A stretch of DNA of 64,000 nt from positions 62,001-126,000 of the forward strand of contig CAZSFZ010000001.1 of assembly GCA_964606385.1 (NCBI GenBank). The letters run 5' to 3'. This document shows, piece after piece, positions 8,758-16,815 of this stretch (positions are counted from its first letter, which is position 1; every line of letters begins with the position of its first letter). The notes below the pieces were generated by a model that was given only the letters and a program-made list of their open reading frames with translations, had not been told where the DNA came from and made no database searches. The position numbers and the translations under genes were made by a program. This DNA is from Aquincolibacterium sp964606385. GTDB lineage: Bacteria > Omnitrophota > Omnitrophia > Omnitrophales > Aquincolibacteriaceae.

Positions 8758-9330
8758 TTAAGACAAACTTTTAACGGCCACCCGGTCCATATAACTCAAA
8801 TCATCCGTGTTCACGCGGATCGTTTCTCCGGAACTCACGAACTGGGGCACCAGGACCTTCAAGCCATTCTCCAATTCGGCTTCCTTGTACGTCGAATCGC
8901 TCTGCCCTTTGACCCCTGGGGGCGTATTTGTCACTTTGAGCTCCACGATCTTCGGAAAAACAATACTCAAGACCTTCCCTTCTCCGAAAAGCACGTCGAT
9001 GACCTCGTTTTCTTTCAGGAACACTTCGTGCTTCCCGACCGCCTTCGCGGGAATGGAGAACTGCTCGTAATTTTCCATATTCATGAACACGAACTGGTCC
9101 CCTTCGCGGTAAAGATACTGCATCTTGACGAAATGAACGTTGAGATCCTCCACTTTTTCATCCGCCGATAATTTTTTTTCGATCACATGGCCATCCTCGA
9201 GGCTTTTGAGCTTGAGCATCGCGCTCTTCCCGAATTTTCCAGTCCCGCGGATCTCCTGAGTTAGGACCTTGCAAAGTTTCCCGTCTATTCTGATCACGTT
9301 CCCCACGCGGATATCTGAGGCAAGCACCAT
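8758..9330 (-). CDS. efp: Translation elongation factor P
   Basis: EF-P (190 residues, the normal length) binds between the P and E sites and relieves ribosome stalls at polyproline. The KOW-like N domain and two OB domains are present. The tip loop reads IRGTGKFGKSAM, so Lys32 aligns with the modified Lys34 of E. coli; the neighbouring Gly-Thr-Gly and Phe differ from the usual PGKG. No EpmA, YmoI or EarP modification gene is in the window. A GGAGGAG site precedes the ATG. The CYTH gene lies upstream by 12 bases. Confidence 0.95.
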   Translation of the reverse strand: MVLASDIRVGNVIRIDGKLCKVLTQEIRGTGKFGKSAMLKLKSLEDGHVIEKKLSADEKVEDLNVHFVKMQYLYREGDQFVFMNMENYEQFSIPAKAVGKHEVFLKENEVIDVLFGEGKVLSIVFPKIVELKVTNTPPGVKGQSDSTYKEAELENGLKVLVPQFVSSGETIRVNTDDLSYMDRVAVKSLS

Positions 9331-9342
9331 AAAATCTCCTCC

Positions 9343-9852
9343 TTAATGTTTCCAGCCGAATACCATCTGCAAATAAGATCTTTCTTCCCGGTCTTTATCA
9401 TGAAGACCGAGTTTGGCGGCAACCTTGGCGATATCCCGGCCCCGGCCCTCGATCTCAAGGAACCATCCGAACTTTTTCAAGCGATCGATCACCACAAGCG
9501 TTCTACCAAGCCTGTAAACATCCCTTTGTTTACGGTACTGACCGATCTGCAGGAACCCCGCGAGCCCCAGGACCGCTCTCGCCGTCGCATACTCGATCGG
9601 CGCTTCGATCTCTATGCGCTTGGTAAACTTGTTCTTGATACGCGGTCCTTTCAAGGTCAAGACCGCCGGACCTTTGCCAAAACACCTGAGCCGGAGCGCG
9701 ACTTTTTGTTTCTTGAGCAGGCCGGCGCGATCGTAGAATTCATTGGTTTCCGGACCGCCGGCGATCTTCCGGGCTTTTATTTTTTTCAAAAGCGCCCGTA
9801 TTTTCGACGGCTCCCGCAACCGGTATTTCTGTTCGACCTCAAAAGACCCCAT
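9343..9852 (-). CDS. CYTH-domain protein (class IV adenylate cyclase-like)
   Basis: A 169-residue single CYTH domain. The N-terminal ExExK signature is seen in FEVEQKY, followed by basic and acidic tunnel strands (ALRLRCFGKG, VLTLKGPR, RIEIEAP, YRKQRDVYR, VVIDRLKKFGWFLEIEG). CYTH proteins act on triphosphorylated substrates: ThTPase, tripolyphosphatase or CyaB-like adenylate cyclase. The sequence with RDVYR and WFLEIEG resembles the CyaB group, but substrate cannot be told. It lies between pfpI-like and efp genes, with gaps of 5 and 12 bases. Confidence 0.9.
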   Translation of the reverse strand: MGSFEVEQKYRLREPSKIRALLKKIKARKIAGGPETNEFYDRAGLLKKQKVALRLRCFGKGPAVLTLKGPRIKNKFTKRIEIEAPIEYATARAVLGLAGFLQIGQYRKQRDVYRLGRTLVVIDRLKKFGWFLEIEGRGRDIAKVAAKLGLHDKDREERSYLQMVFGWKH

Positions 9853-9857
9853 AAGCG

Positions 9858-10415
9858 TTAAGCTTTGATCAGCATTTTATCGCGCACAAGATCGGCCGCC
9901 TCTTTCCCGACGAGCTCTTTGGCGATCTCCCACGCAAACTCAAAAGAAGATCCGGGGCCCTGGCTTGTGATCACGTCCCCGTCCCTCACGACCCTATCTT
10001 TCAGATGGACCGTTCCGGCATGAAAGTCTTTCTCGCAACCCGGATAACAGGTCGCTTTTTTACCGTCGAGGATCCCCAGCGGAGTCAATACGGCAGCAGG
10101 TGCGGCGCAAATCGCAGCTATAAGTTTTCCCGCCGCATGCATTTTTTGGATGAATTGAGAAACCTCGGCCGAGTTGGCCAGGTTCGTCGCCCCCGGCATA
10201 CCTCCGGGAAGAATGACCGCGTCGAAAAGGTCCCGGACGTCTTTGATCAGAACATCCGCCTGAATGCCGATCTTCCGCGAGCTTGGCACGATCATGGAAT
10301 TCACACCCGCAAGGGTGACGCGCACTCCCGCGCGCCTGAGAAAATCCACGGGAGCGAGAGCCTCCACTTCTTCGAAACCTTCCGCGAGAATCACGATCGC
10401 CGTTTTTGCCATCAT
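9858..10415 (-). CDS. DJ-1/PfpI family protein
   Basis: A 185-residue DJ-1/ThiJ/PfpI protein, cytosolic. The nucleophile elbow Cys103 in AAICAAPAAVL and the conserved Glu16 in EGFEEVEAL are present. Also visible are DAVILPGGMPGATNL and the C-terminal SQGPGSSFEFAWEI. Members include deglycase or glyoxalase III-like proteins and RNA- or thiamine-linked ThiJ; the function here is unassigned. It lies in a tight row with the gene at 10424 (8-base gap) and the CYTH gene (5-base gap). Confidence 0.93.
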   Translation of the reverse strand: MMAKTAIVILAEGFEEVEALAPVDFLRRAGVRVTLAGVNSMIVPSSRKIGIQADVLIKDVRDLFDAVILPGGMPGATNLANSAEVSQFIQKMHAAGKLIAAICAAPAAVLTPLGILDGKKATCYPGCEKDFHAGTVHLKDRVVRDGDVITSQGPGSSFEFAWEIAKELVGKEAADLVRDKMLIKA

Positions 10416-10423
10416 ACTTCTCC

Positions 10424-10849
10424 TTAATGCGCTCCCGGATTGGACGCGTTCGGATCGATCTGCTCCACCACAAGTTTCTTCTGGCCGAAGATCCTGTCGT
10501 TGGCGAAGATCCGGAATTCATAATTCCCCGCGTGCATAAAACGTACGCCTCGGAGATTAAACACAAGTTCATGAGCGTCCAACGGGCTCGGGACGCGCAC
10601 TTCCTCGGGCATCTCACTTTTACCGATCGTCATGTCGCTTTGCAGGTCCACGAGTTCCAAGCGAAATTGATATCCGCCCTGCGCGTCCGTCAATTTGATG
10701 TAGACCGACATGGCAAAATGCGTGCACGGGAATGTCGCGGCGCCAATATTCTCAAAGACGCCGATCAGGCTTTTTTTGTTCGTGCCGCGCTCGGTGATAA
10801 CGTAATCGCAGATGAGCATGGCGTTCGTTTTGGGGGTCGGTGTTGTCAT
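10424..10849 (-). CDS. Hypothetical beta-rich protein resembling DUF6941
   Basis: A 141-residue protein that looks beta-sandwich-like. The N-terminal MLICDYVITERGTNKKSLIG stretch and later VFNLRGVRFMHAGNYEFRI match what I recall of DUF6941 family proteins; I cannot confirm this without a search. No signal peptide, membrane segment or catalytic motif is seen. A GGAAGGG site precedes the ATG. It is probably transcribed with the DJ-1 gene, 8 bases downstream. Function unknown. Confidence 0.75.
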   Translation of the reverse strand: MTTPTPKTNAMLICDYVITERGTNKKSLIGVFENIGAATFPCTHFAMSVYIKLTDAQGGYQFRLELVDLQSDMTIGKSEMPEEVRVPSPLDAHELVFNLRGVRFMHAGNYEFRIFANDRIFGQKKLVVEQIDPNASNPGAH

Positions 10850-10904
10850 AAATCCCTTCCGTTAGCAGTTTAAAATGAATACGTTATCTTCCGGACGAAA
10901 TCCG

Positions 10905-11189
10905 TCATCCGAATTTGTAGTGTTTCCTCACAGGCGCCTTGACGTTCCAAACGCATTTCAAACCCTGGGGGAACATCACAAGATCGCCTTTCCCGAACGA
11001 AACCTCCCCGTCCGGGGTCTTGACGGTAACTTCTCCCTCCAGAAAATAGCAGATCTCCTTTTCATCGTAATACCAGTCGAAGCTCGAAGCCTCCTTGGTC
11101 CAGATCGGCCATGAAGTCACCTTCAGGTCCTGCAATTTCTGGGCGGTCGGTTTCTCAACAAGCACTTTCAAGGTCGTTTGAGGCGTCAT
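10905..11189 (-). CDS. Small cupin-domain protein
   Basis: A 94-residue single cupin barrel of the type in Pfam Cupin_3 (FDWYYDEKEICYFLEGEVTVKTPDG, then FGKGDLVMFPQGLKCVW). Short members of this group bind a metal or small ligand and are often called ethanolamine utilisation EutQ-like or (S)-ureidoglycine aminohydrolase-like, but substrate is unknown here. It follows the PD-(D/E)XK gene by 12 bases on the minus strand, which suggests co-transcription. A GGAGGATC site precedes the ATG. The metal-binding His set is incomplete (Glu-rich motif), so catalysis is doubtful. Confidence 0.87.
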   Translation of the reverse strand: MTPQTTLKVLVEKPTAQKLQDLKVTSWPIWTKEASSFDWYYDEKEICYFLEGEVTVKTPDGEVSFGKGDLVMFPQGLKCVWNVKAPVRKHYKFG

Positions 11190-11201
11190 AAGGGATCCTC
11201 C

Positions 11202-11882
11202 TTATTTTCTGAATTTTTCAAGCCAGCCGCAATATTCGCATTTGGAAGACGCTTGGGGCGCGGAACCGGTCAGGATCGCAAGCGCTTTATGGAAGAGCGC
11301 TTTCGCGCGTTCCGGATCCGTTTCGATCCGGATCGGCTGGATCTCAAAAGTCACCTGCCCGTTCTCACCGACTTCCTTGGGCGAATAATAGAGAAGGAAT
11401 CCATACCCGGCGGTTTTGAGCCCGTTCCCTTCGAGCATGAGCGCGTAGCAATCGAGCTGGGTCTGGTAATACTTGGTCGCATCCTCTTCATTCGTGGGAG
11501 ATCCTTTGGTCTTGTAATCGAACGGAATGTAAGCGCCGTCTTTTACGAGCAGGTCGTCGAGCATCCCTGAAAGCACCGAGCCGTTCTCATGATATTGAAG
11601 CCCGGTGCGCCAGGCGCGCCAGTTCTCAAGCTGGGCCTGGTTATCATAAAGACAGATCCCCTTGAAAGCATCGATGCGGAGTTCCGGGGGAAGCGTTCCT
11701 TTGACGCGGAAGGTATCGAAATAGGTCTTGATCACGCGATCCATGCCGCCCGGCAGCGAGGGGAAAATACCGCGGGGCCGCTTGATATTCTTGACCTTCT
11801 CAAGCCAAAAACACCGCGGACAGTCCTTAAAAAGACTCAGCGCTGAAGGAGAAAGCGTGATTTGTTTGGTCATGATCGCCAT
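11202..11882 (-). CDS. PD-(D/E)XK nuclease-like protein (Cas4/AddB type)
   Basis: A 226-residue protein of the PDDEXK_1 superfamily. The opening motif LSPSALSLFKDCPRCFWL, the catalytic strand YIPFDYKTKG (Asp and Lys of PD-(D/E)XK), a downstream YQTQLDCYALML segment and a C-terminal CEYC are the signature of Cas4/AddB/RecB-like nucleases with a possible iron-sulfur cluster (Cys near residues 20 and 23 plus the CxxC). No cas or helicase gene is adjacent, so a CRISPR role is not supported. It may act in DNA repair. Confidence 0.87.
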   Translation of the reverse strand: MAIMTKQITLSPSALSLFKDCPRCFWLEKVKNIKRPRGIFPSLPGGMDRVIKTYFDTFRVKGTLPPELRIDAFKGICLYDNQAQLENWRAWRTGLQYHENGSVLSGMLDDLLVKDGAYIPFDYKTKGSPTNEEDATKYYQTQLDCYALMLEGNGLKTAGYGFLLYYSPKEVGENGQVTFEIQPIRIETDPERAKALFHKALAILTGSAPQASSKCEYCGWLEKFRK

Positions 11883-11917
11883 AAGTCAGGTGAGTATTAT
11901 ATAACTCTTTGAGCGTA

Positions 11918-11997
11918 AAGCCTATAGCCGATAGCTGACAGCAAAATCAAAATCTGCCATAAAAAATTCTTAGCTAGGGGCTATGCGCTATGAGCTT
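11918..11997. repeat. Palindromic intergenic repeat C (ATAGC words)
   Basis: Imperfect inverted repeat of about 80 bp. The left arm starts AAGCCTATAGCCGATAGC (11918), and the right arm (11970-11997) reads, in reverse complement, AAGCTCATAGCGCATAGC. Each arm is built from a repeated ATAGC word. The stop codon and last two codons of the radical SAM gene (11988) lie inside the right arm. Confidence 0.75.
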
Positions 11998-12926
11998 TTC
12001 TTCCGGTTGCCTGGAAAGGGATTCTCGGGATCCTTGAAATCCGGCAGAAAAGCCGTCTCTTCTTTGAGCTCCTGCGTGTAGACCTTCTCGAAACCGAGGT
12101 CTTCGACAAGTCCGAGGACCTGGTGGTATTCTCCGGCGCTGAGGATCCGGTGAAGTTTTTTCTTTTGAAAACATCCCGGCACGGGTTGGAACTGGCTCAT
12201 GACCGAAAGCGGAAGACCGGGACCGAATTCCCGATAAAGAAGCTTGAGGGCTTTCAGACTGTTTTCCACATGACCGGGAAGGACCAGATGGCGGACAAGA
12301 ACCCCCCGCTGCGCCGGGTCCTTGCCCGTGATATCCCAGGGCTCCAAAAACCCTTTGAGTTTCACCATCTCGCGGATCGCGTCCAGGGCGATCTCGGGAT
12401 AACGCGCGTCCCCCATACAGAGCTGCGCGAGCTCCGGCCCCGCGAACTTGAAATCGGGAAGAAAAATATCCATCACGCCGGCGTACTCCGGTACCATTTC
12501 CGGCTTTTGATAGCCCGAGGAATTGAAAAGCATGGGAACCCTGACGCCTTCTTTCCGCAATTCCTGACAAAGCGACCTGATGTGCGGCCAAAAATGGTCA
12601 GGGGTCACAAAATTCAGGTTATGAACACCCTTTTGCAGAAGCCCCCGGGCTTCCGACAAGAGTTCCGCGGGAGTGATCGAGCGGCCATCATGCTGGATCG
12701 AGATCTGATAATTCTGGCAAAAGAAACACTGGCTGGCACAGCCGCTAAAAAAGATCGTCCCGGACCCCTTCGTCCCGCTGAAGGATGGCTCTTCGCCAAA
12801 ATGCGGACCGATGAAAGAGACGCGGCAGACGGCGCTTTCCCCGCAGAAACCAGGCGCGCCTTTCGTGCGGTCGACCTTGCAATCGCGGGGACATAGTGCA
12901 CAATTTTTGTAAGCCTGAAAATTCAT
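11988..12926 (-). CDS. pflX: PflX-type radical SAM protein
   Basis: A 312-residue radical SAM protein resembling PflX (COG1313). The CX3CX2C cluster is Cys63, Cys67 and Cys70 in SGCASQCFFCQNYQIS. The N terminus carries extra cysteines (9, 12, 16, 28 and 34) that could hold an auxiliary Fe-S cluster. The family relates to pyruvate formate-lyase activating enzymes, but no PflB-like partner is encoded here. Target unknown. The last two codons and the stop are in repeat C. Radical SAM family is firm; PflX symbol is by resemblance. Confidence 0.9.
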   Translation of the reverse strand: MNFQAYKNCALCPRDCKVDRTKGAPGFCGESAVCRVSFIGPHFGEEPSFSGTKGSGTIFFSGCASQCFFCQNYQISIQHDGRSITPAELLSEARGLLQKGVHNLNFVTPDHFWPHIRSLCQELRKEGVRVPMLFNSSGYQKPEMVPEYAGVMDIFLPDFKFAGPELAQLCMGDARYPEIALDAIREMVKLKGFLEPWDITGKDPAQRGVLVRHLVLPGHVENSLKALKLLYREFGPGLPLSVMSQFQPVPGCFQKKKLHRILSAGEYHQVLGLVEDLGFEKVYTQELKEETAFLPDFKDPENPFPGNRKKSS

Positions 12927-12963
12927 GCAAAGTCCTTTAAGAAAATGGCCCTCAAATCCCGAT

Positions 12964-13062
12964 CACCAAGAAACAATAACCAATCACCAAAATTCAAAGA
13001 GCTTTTAGTGTTTGAGATTTGGAATTTGGTTGTTGTTTGGCGTTTGTGTCTTGGTTATTGAT
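12964..13062. repeat. Palindromic intergenic repeat D (ACCAA words)
   Basis: Imperfect inverted repeat of AT-rich words. The left arm has CACCAAGAAACAATAACCAA. The right arm, read in reverse complement, has CATCAATAACCAAGACAC. It lies between the PflX-type gene and nnrD, and a related word (GGTTATTGG) contains the nnrD stop at 13089. Confidence 0.65.
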
Positions 13063-13088
13063 GTTTGCTTGCCGGCCGGCATACAAGG

Positions 13089-13946
13089 TTATTGGAATTT
13101 CTTAAACGCTTCCGGAAGATATCTCAGGATATCGCCGGCTGTCATACCCGTCTGACCGATCTTTTGTGCGGCAAGATCTCCGGCAAGACCGTGCACATGA
13201 ACGCCGAGGCAGGCGGCTTCAAAAACGCTCAAGCCTTGGCCGATGAGCGCCGCGATCGTGCCGGTCAGCACGTCTCCGGATCCGGCCGTCGCCATTCCGG
13301 GATTCCCCGTCGTGTTCATGCAACCATCACCTTCAGGTGCGGCGATTACCGTATGATGTCCTTTCAAAACAATAACAACTCCATGCGTTTGGGCGGCATC
13401 CAAAGCGCGTTTTTTCCTGAGCCTATCCGAGTCATCGAGCTTGCCTCCAAAGATCCTCACAAATTCGCCGGGATGCGGCGTCAACACCGCACGGCCGCGG
13501 CAAGCCTTCAAGACCTTGAGATGTCCTTTCAGCGCATTAAGGCCGTCAGCGTCGATCACAAGCGGAAGCTCCGTCGATGAAAGTACCTTGCGGACAAGCT
13601 GCTGTGTCGTAGTGTATTGGGAAAGACCGGGACCGACCGCCAGCACGTTCTGCAAGGCGCAAAACCGCTTGATCTCCGGAAGACCCTTTAACGAAAGAGT
13701 TCCTTTAGACGTTGAAGGAAGAGGCCGGGTCATGAGCTCGGAATCCCGTTTGGCAATAATGAGGTAAACGGCATCCGGCACACCGACCGTCACGAGTCCC
13801 GCGCCGGAACGGAGCGCCCCCATCCCCGCGAGATTCGCCGCGCCCGTCATGCCGCGGGACCCGGCGAGAATGAACACGCGACCAAAGTCGCCTTTGTGGG
13901 CCGCGGCGGGACGTTTTAATTTTTTAGCAATAGAATGGATATTCAT
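13089..13946 (-). CDS. nnrD: ADP-dependent NAD(P)HX dehydratase
   Basis: C-terminal-type YjeF enzyme (285 residues from the Met at 13946) that repairs damaged, hydrated NAD(P)H using ADP or ATP. Motifs seen: GDFGRVFILAGS, GAANLAGMGALRSGAGLV, VGPGL, VIDADGLNAL, LTPHPGEF, VLKGHHTVI and NPGMATAGSGDVLTG. An in-frame upstream Met at 13988 would add 14 residues that read through repeat B1, so the later start is chosen. The epimerase domain (NnrE) of the bifunctional enzyme is absent. It follows pdxJ directly. Confidence 0.93.
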   Translation of the reverse strand: MNIHSIAKKLKRPAAAHKGDFGRVFILAGSRGMTGAANLAGMGALRSGAGLVTVGVPDAVYLIIAKRDSELMTRPLPSTSKGTLSLKGLPEIKRFCALQNVLAVGPGLSQYTTTQQLVRKVLSSTELPLVIDADGLNALKGHLKVLKACRGRAVLTPHPGEFVRIFGGKLDDSDRLRKKRALDAAQTHGVVIVLKGHHTVIAAPEGDGCMNTTGNPGMATAGSGDVLTGTIAALIGQGLSVFEAACLGVHVHGLAGDLAAQKIGQTGMTAGDILRYLPEAFKKFQ

Positions 13947-13953
13947 AACATGA

Positions 13954-14032
13954 GAAGACCCCAGACCGCAGACGACAGCCCACAGCAAAAGCTTTTTTAA
14001 GCTGCGGTCTTCAGTCTGTCGGCTGCAGTCTG
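13954..14032. repeat. Palindromic intergenic repeat B, copy 1
   Basis: Inverted repeat of about 79 bp made of CAGAC-type words. The left arm ends CCACAGCAAAA; the right arm includes GCTGCGGTCTTCAGTCTG. The same family occurs at 19522-19601. The right arm overlaps the 3' end of pdxJ and encodes its last 11 residues; the stop codon lies in the loop. Confidence 0.8.
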
Positions 14033-14755
14033 AATGATTTTTTTCATCTCCTGAACCGCTTTGGAAAGACCGACGAAGACGGCGCGGCTTACGATCGAAT
14101 GGCCGATGTTGAATTCGATGATCTCGGGGATCGCGAGAAGCGGAAAAATGTTCTCATAATTCAGGCCGTGCCCGGCGTGAATGCGGAGCCCGAGGTTCCG
14201 CCCGAGGCGAGCGGCTTCGCGGATCCGGAGGATCTCTTTTTCCTTCCTTCTACCGGTAGCGTTCGCGTAGGAACCCGTATGGATCTCGATCGCGTAGGCA
14301 CCGAGCCGGGCCGCTTCGCGCACCTGATCCTCAAGCGGATCGATAAAAAGGCTGACCTCGACTTTTTTCGCGCGCAAGGCGTCGATCGTCCTGACAAGCG
14401 GCGCCTTTTTCGAAAAAAGATCGAGCCCTCCTTCGGTCGTCAATTCTTTGCGCTTTTCCGGAACAAGGCAGGCTTTTTCCGGAGAAACCTTGAGCGCTAC
14501 TTTAAGGATCTCGGGAGAAACGGACATCTCAAGGTTCAGGGGCACATAGGTCTTTTCGGCCAGCTCAAAGACATCCGCGTCCTGGATATGACGCCGGTCC
14601 TCGCGGAGGTGCACCGTAATGCCGTCGGCCCCGCCCTGTTCAGATTCCAGAGCCGCCTCAAGAACGGATGGCTCCTCACCGCCGCGCGCCTGGCGAAGGG
14701 TCGCGATATGATCGATATTGACGCCGAGTTGTTTGGATTCCGTGCGTGCGCTCAT
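13997..14755 (-). CDS. pdxJ: Pyridoxine 5'-phosphate synthase
   Basis: PdxJ condenses 1-deoxyxylulose 5-phosphate with 3-amino-2-oxopropyl phosphate to give pyridoxine 5'-phosphate (DXP-dependent vitamin B6 pathway). The 252 residues include the family motifs GVNIDHIATLRQARGG near the N terminus, DGITVHLREDRRHI, NLEMS, VSLFIDP, EIHTGSYA and IHAGHGLNY. The last 11 residues (QTAADRLKTAA) are encoded by repeat B1 and look extra to the barrel. Six bases separate it from the cdaR-like gene upstream. Confidence 0.96.
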   Translation of the reverse strand: MSARTESKQLGVNIDHIATLRQARGGEEPSVLEAALESEQGGADGITVHLREDRRHIQDADVFELAEKTYVPLNLEMSVSPEILKVALKVSPEKACLVPEKRKELTTEGGLDLFSKKAPLVRTIDALRAKKVEVSLFIDPLEDQVREAARLGAYAIEIHTGSYANATGRRKEKEILRIREAARLGRNLGLRIHAGHGLNYENIFPLLAIPEIIEFNIGHSIVSRAVFVGLSKAVQEMKKIIQTAADRLKTAA

Positions 14756-14761
14756 AAGTGA

Positions 14762-15706
14762 TTATTTGGTGAGAGAACGGATCGCGACCTTGATCTTGAC
14801 CGGTTCTTTGTCTTTCAGGTTCACATTTTCGGGCAGCAGCACCTGAAGCGGAAGCTCATAGTCCCCTTTGGTGAGGTCCGCGAGATCGACATAAGCCAGG
14901 AGGGTCTCGGAAGAAAGTTTTTCGAGAGAAAGTTTAGACCCTTTGAGCACGAGCGTTACCTTGTCCGGGTTCAGGTCCACGACCCCGCTCCCGCTGGCCG
15001 CCGGAGCCCTCAAGATCCGCACCGGGATATCCTTCAATTCCTTTTCCCCGAATTCTTCGCGGATCGGGATGTAAACATTGACGAGAGATTCGCTCATGGG
15101 TTTGACGCCCGCGGGGAGCTTTACTTCCACCGTCCGGTAAAACGAACGGATGCGTCCGACCAGATCGATCGGTTCGGTCTCCGCGGATTTCATTTTTTCT
15201 AGAACGCCCTTGGGGCCTTTGGTCAGGATCGCATTCGGATCCATGCGCAATTCGTCGGAAAGCAGTTTGTACCCGACGGCAGGCTCCCCGACAAAATCCG
15301 GCTGGATCTCGAGCTTCTGGACGATCAGTTCATCCAGTTTCACGTTCACGGTCTCAGGCAGGATCTTGACGACGCGGATCTGGAAACTCGGGACATTGAT
15401 CTCGGGCGGCTCGAGACGGAAAGAATATTCCCCCGCGGTCTTGATCTCGGGGCCGATCTTGTGCACCGCCTGGATGTCCTGGCTCGCCAGGTTCACGATC
15501 AGCGCGCGCGGTGCGGACAAAGTGACCTGCACCACTTTCGCGGAGATCTCGGAGACCGTCATCTGCGTGTTGCTCATCTGCACCTTGAGCGGGATCACGC
15601 GCATCACCTCGATATTCTCTTCGCCAACGGCATAGTACCAGGTCCCGACCGCGAGCACGAGCGAGATGATCTTCAAACCCCAGTTGTGGGTGAGCCACTG
15701 TTTCAT
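14762..15706 (-). CDS. cdaR: YbbR-domain protein (CdaR-like)
   Basis: A 314-residue membrane protein. One N-terminal transmembrane helix (about 10-27, NWGLKIISLVLAVGTWYYA) is followed by repeated YbbR domains exposed outside the membrane. In Firmicutes CdaR sits next to and regulates diadenylate cyclase CdaA, and here it overlaps cdaA by 4 bases (TGA inside ATGA), so this pairing is well supported. Unlike the Firmicutes operon, glmM is missing and pdxJ follows. The start ATG is at 15706. Confidence 0.9.
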   Translation of the reverse strand: MKQWLTHNWGLKIISLVLAVGTWYYAVGEENIEVMRVIPLKVQMSNTQMTVSEISAKVVQVTLSAPRALIVNLASQDIQAVHKIGPEIKTAGEYSFRLEPPEINVPSFQIRVVKILPETVNVKLDELIVQKLEIQPDFVGEPAVGYKLLSDELRMDPNAILTKGPKGVLEKMKSAETEPIDLVGRIRSFYRTVEVKLPAGVKPMSESLVNVYIPIREEFGEKELKDIPVRILRAPAASGSGVVDLNPDKVTLVLKGSKLSLEKLSSETLLAYVDLADLTKGDYELPLQVLLPENVNLKDKEPVKIKVAIRSLTK

Positions 15707-16524
15707 TTCGCGGGCTCCTTCCCGTGGAACTGAAAAAGTTTTTTGTTCTTATCGATGAATTCCTTAAAAACATTCTTGTTCTCGGCGGGCTTAAAGAGCC
15801 CTTCGAGGATCTTTTTCATATCCTCAAGATCGAGCGCCTTGGTCAGCTTCCCGAAGACCGAGATCGAGATATTGCCGGTCTCTTCCGACACCACGATGCA
15901 GACCGCGTCATTCTCTTCTGTGAGGCCGATCGCGGCGCGGTGGCGCGTCCCGACGGACGGCGGAAGATCCGTCATTTGCGTAAGGGGAAAAAGAGAACCG
16001 CAGGAGGCGATCCGGTCCCCCGTGATGATCACGGCGCCGTCATGGGTCGGCGTATGCGGGTCAAACAGGCTGAGCAAAAGCTCCGCGCTTACCTTCGCGT
16101 CGATCATCATGCCGCTTTCAATATAATTGCGAAGGCCCACGTCCCGTTCCACCGCGATCAGGGCGCCGGTCCGGTGCCGCGACATATGGTCGCAGGCTCG
16201 GACCACCTCATCGATCGTGCCCCCTTTGCTCAGGAAACCGGTCGACATCGTGGTCCCGATACGCGCCAGCACGCGGCGCATCTCCGGCTGGAAGATAATA
16301 AGGAAGGCCACGACCCCAACAGCGAAAACCTTGGAAAGGACCCAGATGATGCTGTTGAGTTCCAGGAATTTCGCGACGAGAAAGACCACCACCAGGATCA
16401 CCAGCCCCAAAAGCACCTGCATGGCGCGAGTCCCCTGAAAAAAACGGATCACGGAATAGATCAGCACCCAGATGAAGAGGATCTCGATCAGCGGCCGCCA
16501 GAAAGAGATCAGAAGTTCGAACAT
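15703..16524 (-). CDS. cdaA: Diadenylate cyclase CdaA
   Basis: A 273-residue CdaA-type enzyme that makes c-di-AMP from two ATP. Three N-terminal membrane helices (about 5-25, 35-52 and 58-78) are followed by the DAC domain with PTHDGAVIITGDRI and GTRHRAAIGLTEE, the DGA and RHR motifs needed for catalysis. It overlaps the cdaR-like gene by 4 bases and starts 1 base after the DUF2905 stop. c-di-AMP in Gram-negative lineages is less common, so its role here (osmotic or DNA-damage signalling) is inferred. Confidence 0.95.
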   Translation of the reverse strand: MFELLISFWRPLIEILFIWVLIYSVIRFFQGTRAMQVLLGLVILVVVFLVAKFLELNSIIWVLSKVFAVGVVAFLIIFQPEMRRVLARIGTTMSTGFLSKGGTIDEVVRACDHMSRHRTGALIAVERDVGLRNYIESGMMIDAKVSAELLLSLFDPHTPTHDGAVIITGDRIASCGSLFPLTQMTDLPPSVGTRHRAAIGLTEENDAVCIVVSEETGNISISVFGKLTKALDLEDMKKILEGLFKPAENKNVFKEFIDKNKKLFQFHGKEPAK

Positions 16525-16525
16525 G

Positions 16526-16741
16526 TTATTTTTTCCCGAAAAGCGTGAAGGCGAGGGTCAGGATCAGGCTTAAAAGAACGCAGGTCGTGATCGGAAAATA
16601 AAAGGTGAAACTCCCCCGGCGGAGAAAAATATCGCCGGGAAGCTTGCCGAGGCCCGGCACCTTGTCAAAAAAGATCGAAAAGATGCCCATCCCTACCAGG
16701 ATCAGACCGAAAAAGATAAGGGTTTTTGCGAGGTCGCTCAC
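16526..16741 (-). CDS. DUF2905 small membrane protein
   Basis: A 71-residue protein with two transmembrane helices (FFGLILVGMGIFSIFF and FPITTCVLLSLILTLAF) separated by the conserved Gly-Leu-Gly-Lys-Leu-Pro-Gly-Asp turn of DUF2905. The start is the GTG at 16741, placed five bases after AAAGGAG; an in-frame TTG at 16756 would include that site. This family is often found beside ruvB, as here. It leads the DUF2905-cdaA-cdaR-pdxJ-nnrD series and has its own promoter. Function unknown. Confidence 0.88.
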   Translation of the reverse strand: MSDLAKTLIFFGLILVGMGIFSIFFDKVPGLGKLPGDIFLRRGSFTFYFPITTCVLLSLILTLAFTLFGKK

Positions 16742-16766
16742 ACGGGCTCCTTTCAAGATTTTCGAT

Positions 16767-16796
16767 AATATAGCACAGTCCGGAGAAGCGTTCCAA
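16767..16796 (-). promoter_or_regulatory. Promoter for DUF2905-cdaA-cdaR-pdxJ
   Basis: Minus strand: -35 TTGGAA (16796-16791), 18-base spacer ending TGC, -10 TATATT (16772-16767), giving an extended -10 (TGCTATATT). The GTG start lies 25 bases downstream. Confidence 0.65.
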
Positions 16797-16815
16797 GCAC
16801 TCTGTGCGGGAGTGA

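Noticed and set aside
11202..11882. Cas4 nuclease of a CRISPR system
   Set aside because: The domain and cysteines are Cas4/AddB-like, but there is no repeat array, cas1/cas2 or other cas gene in the window.
12745..12930. Alternative short frames inside the PflX-type gene
   Set aside because: They overlap the real frame, have no ribosome-binding site and no domain.
16526..16756. TTG start at 16756 for DUF2905
   Set aside because: That start would place the AAAGGAG ribosome-binding site inside the coding region; the GTG at 16741 has correct spacing.
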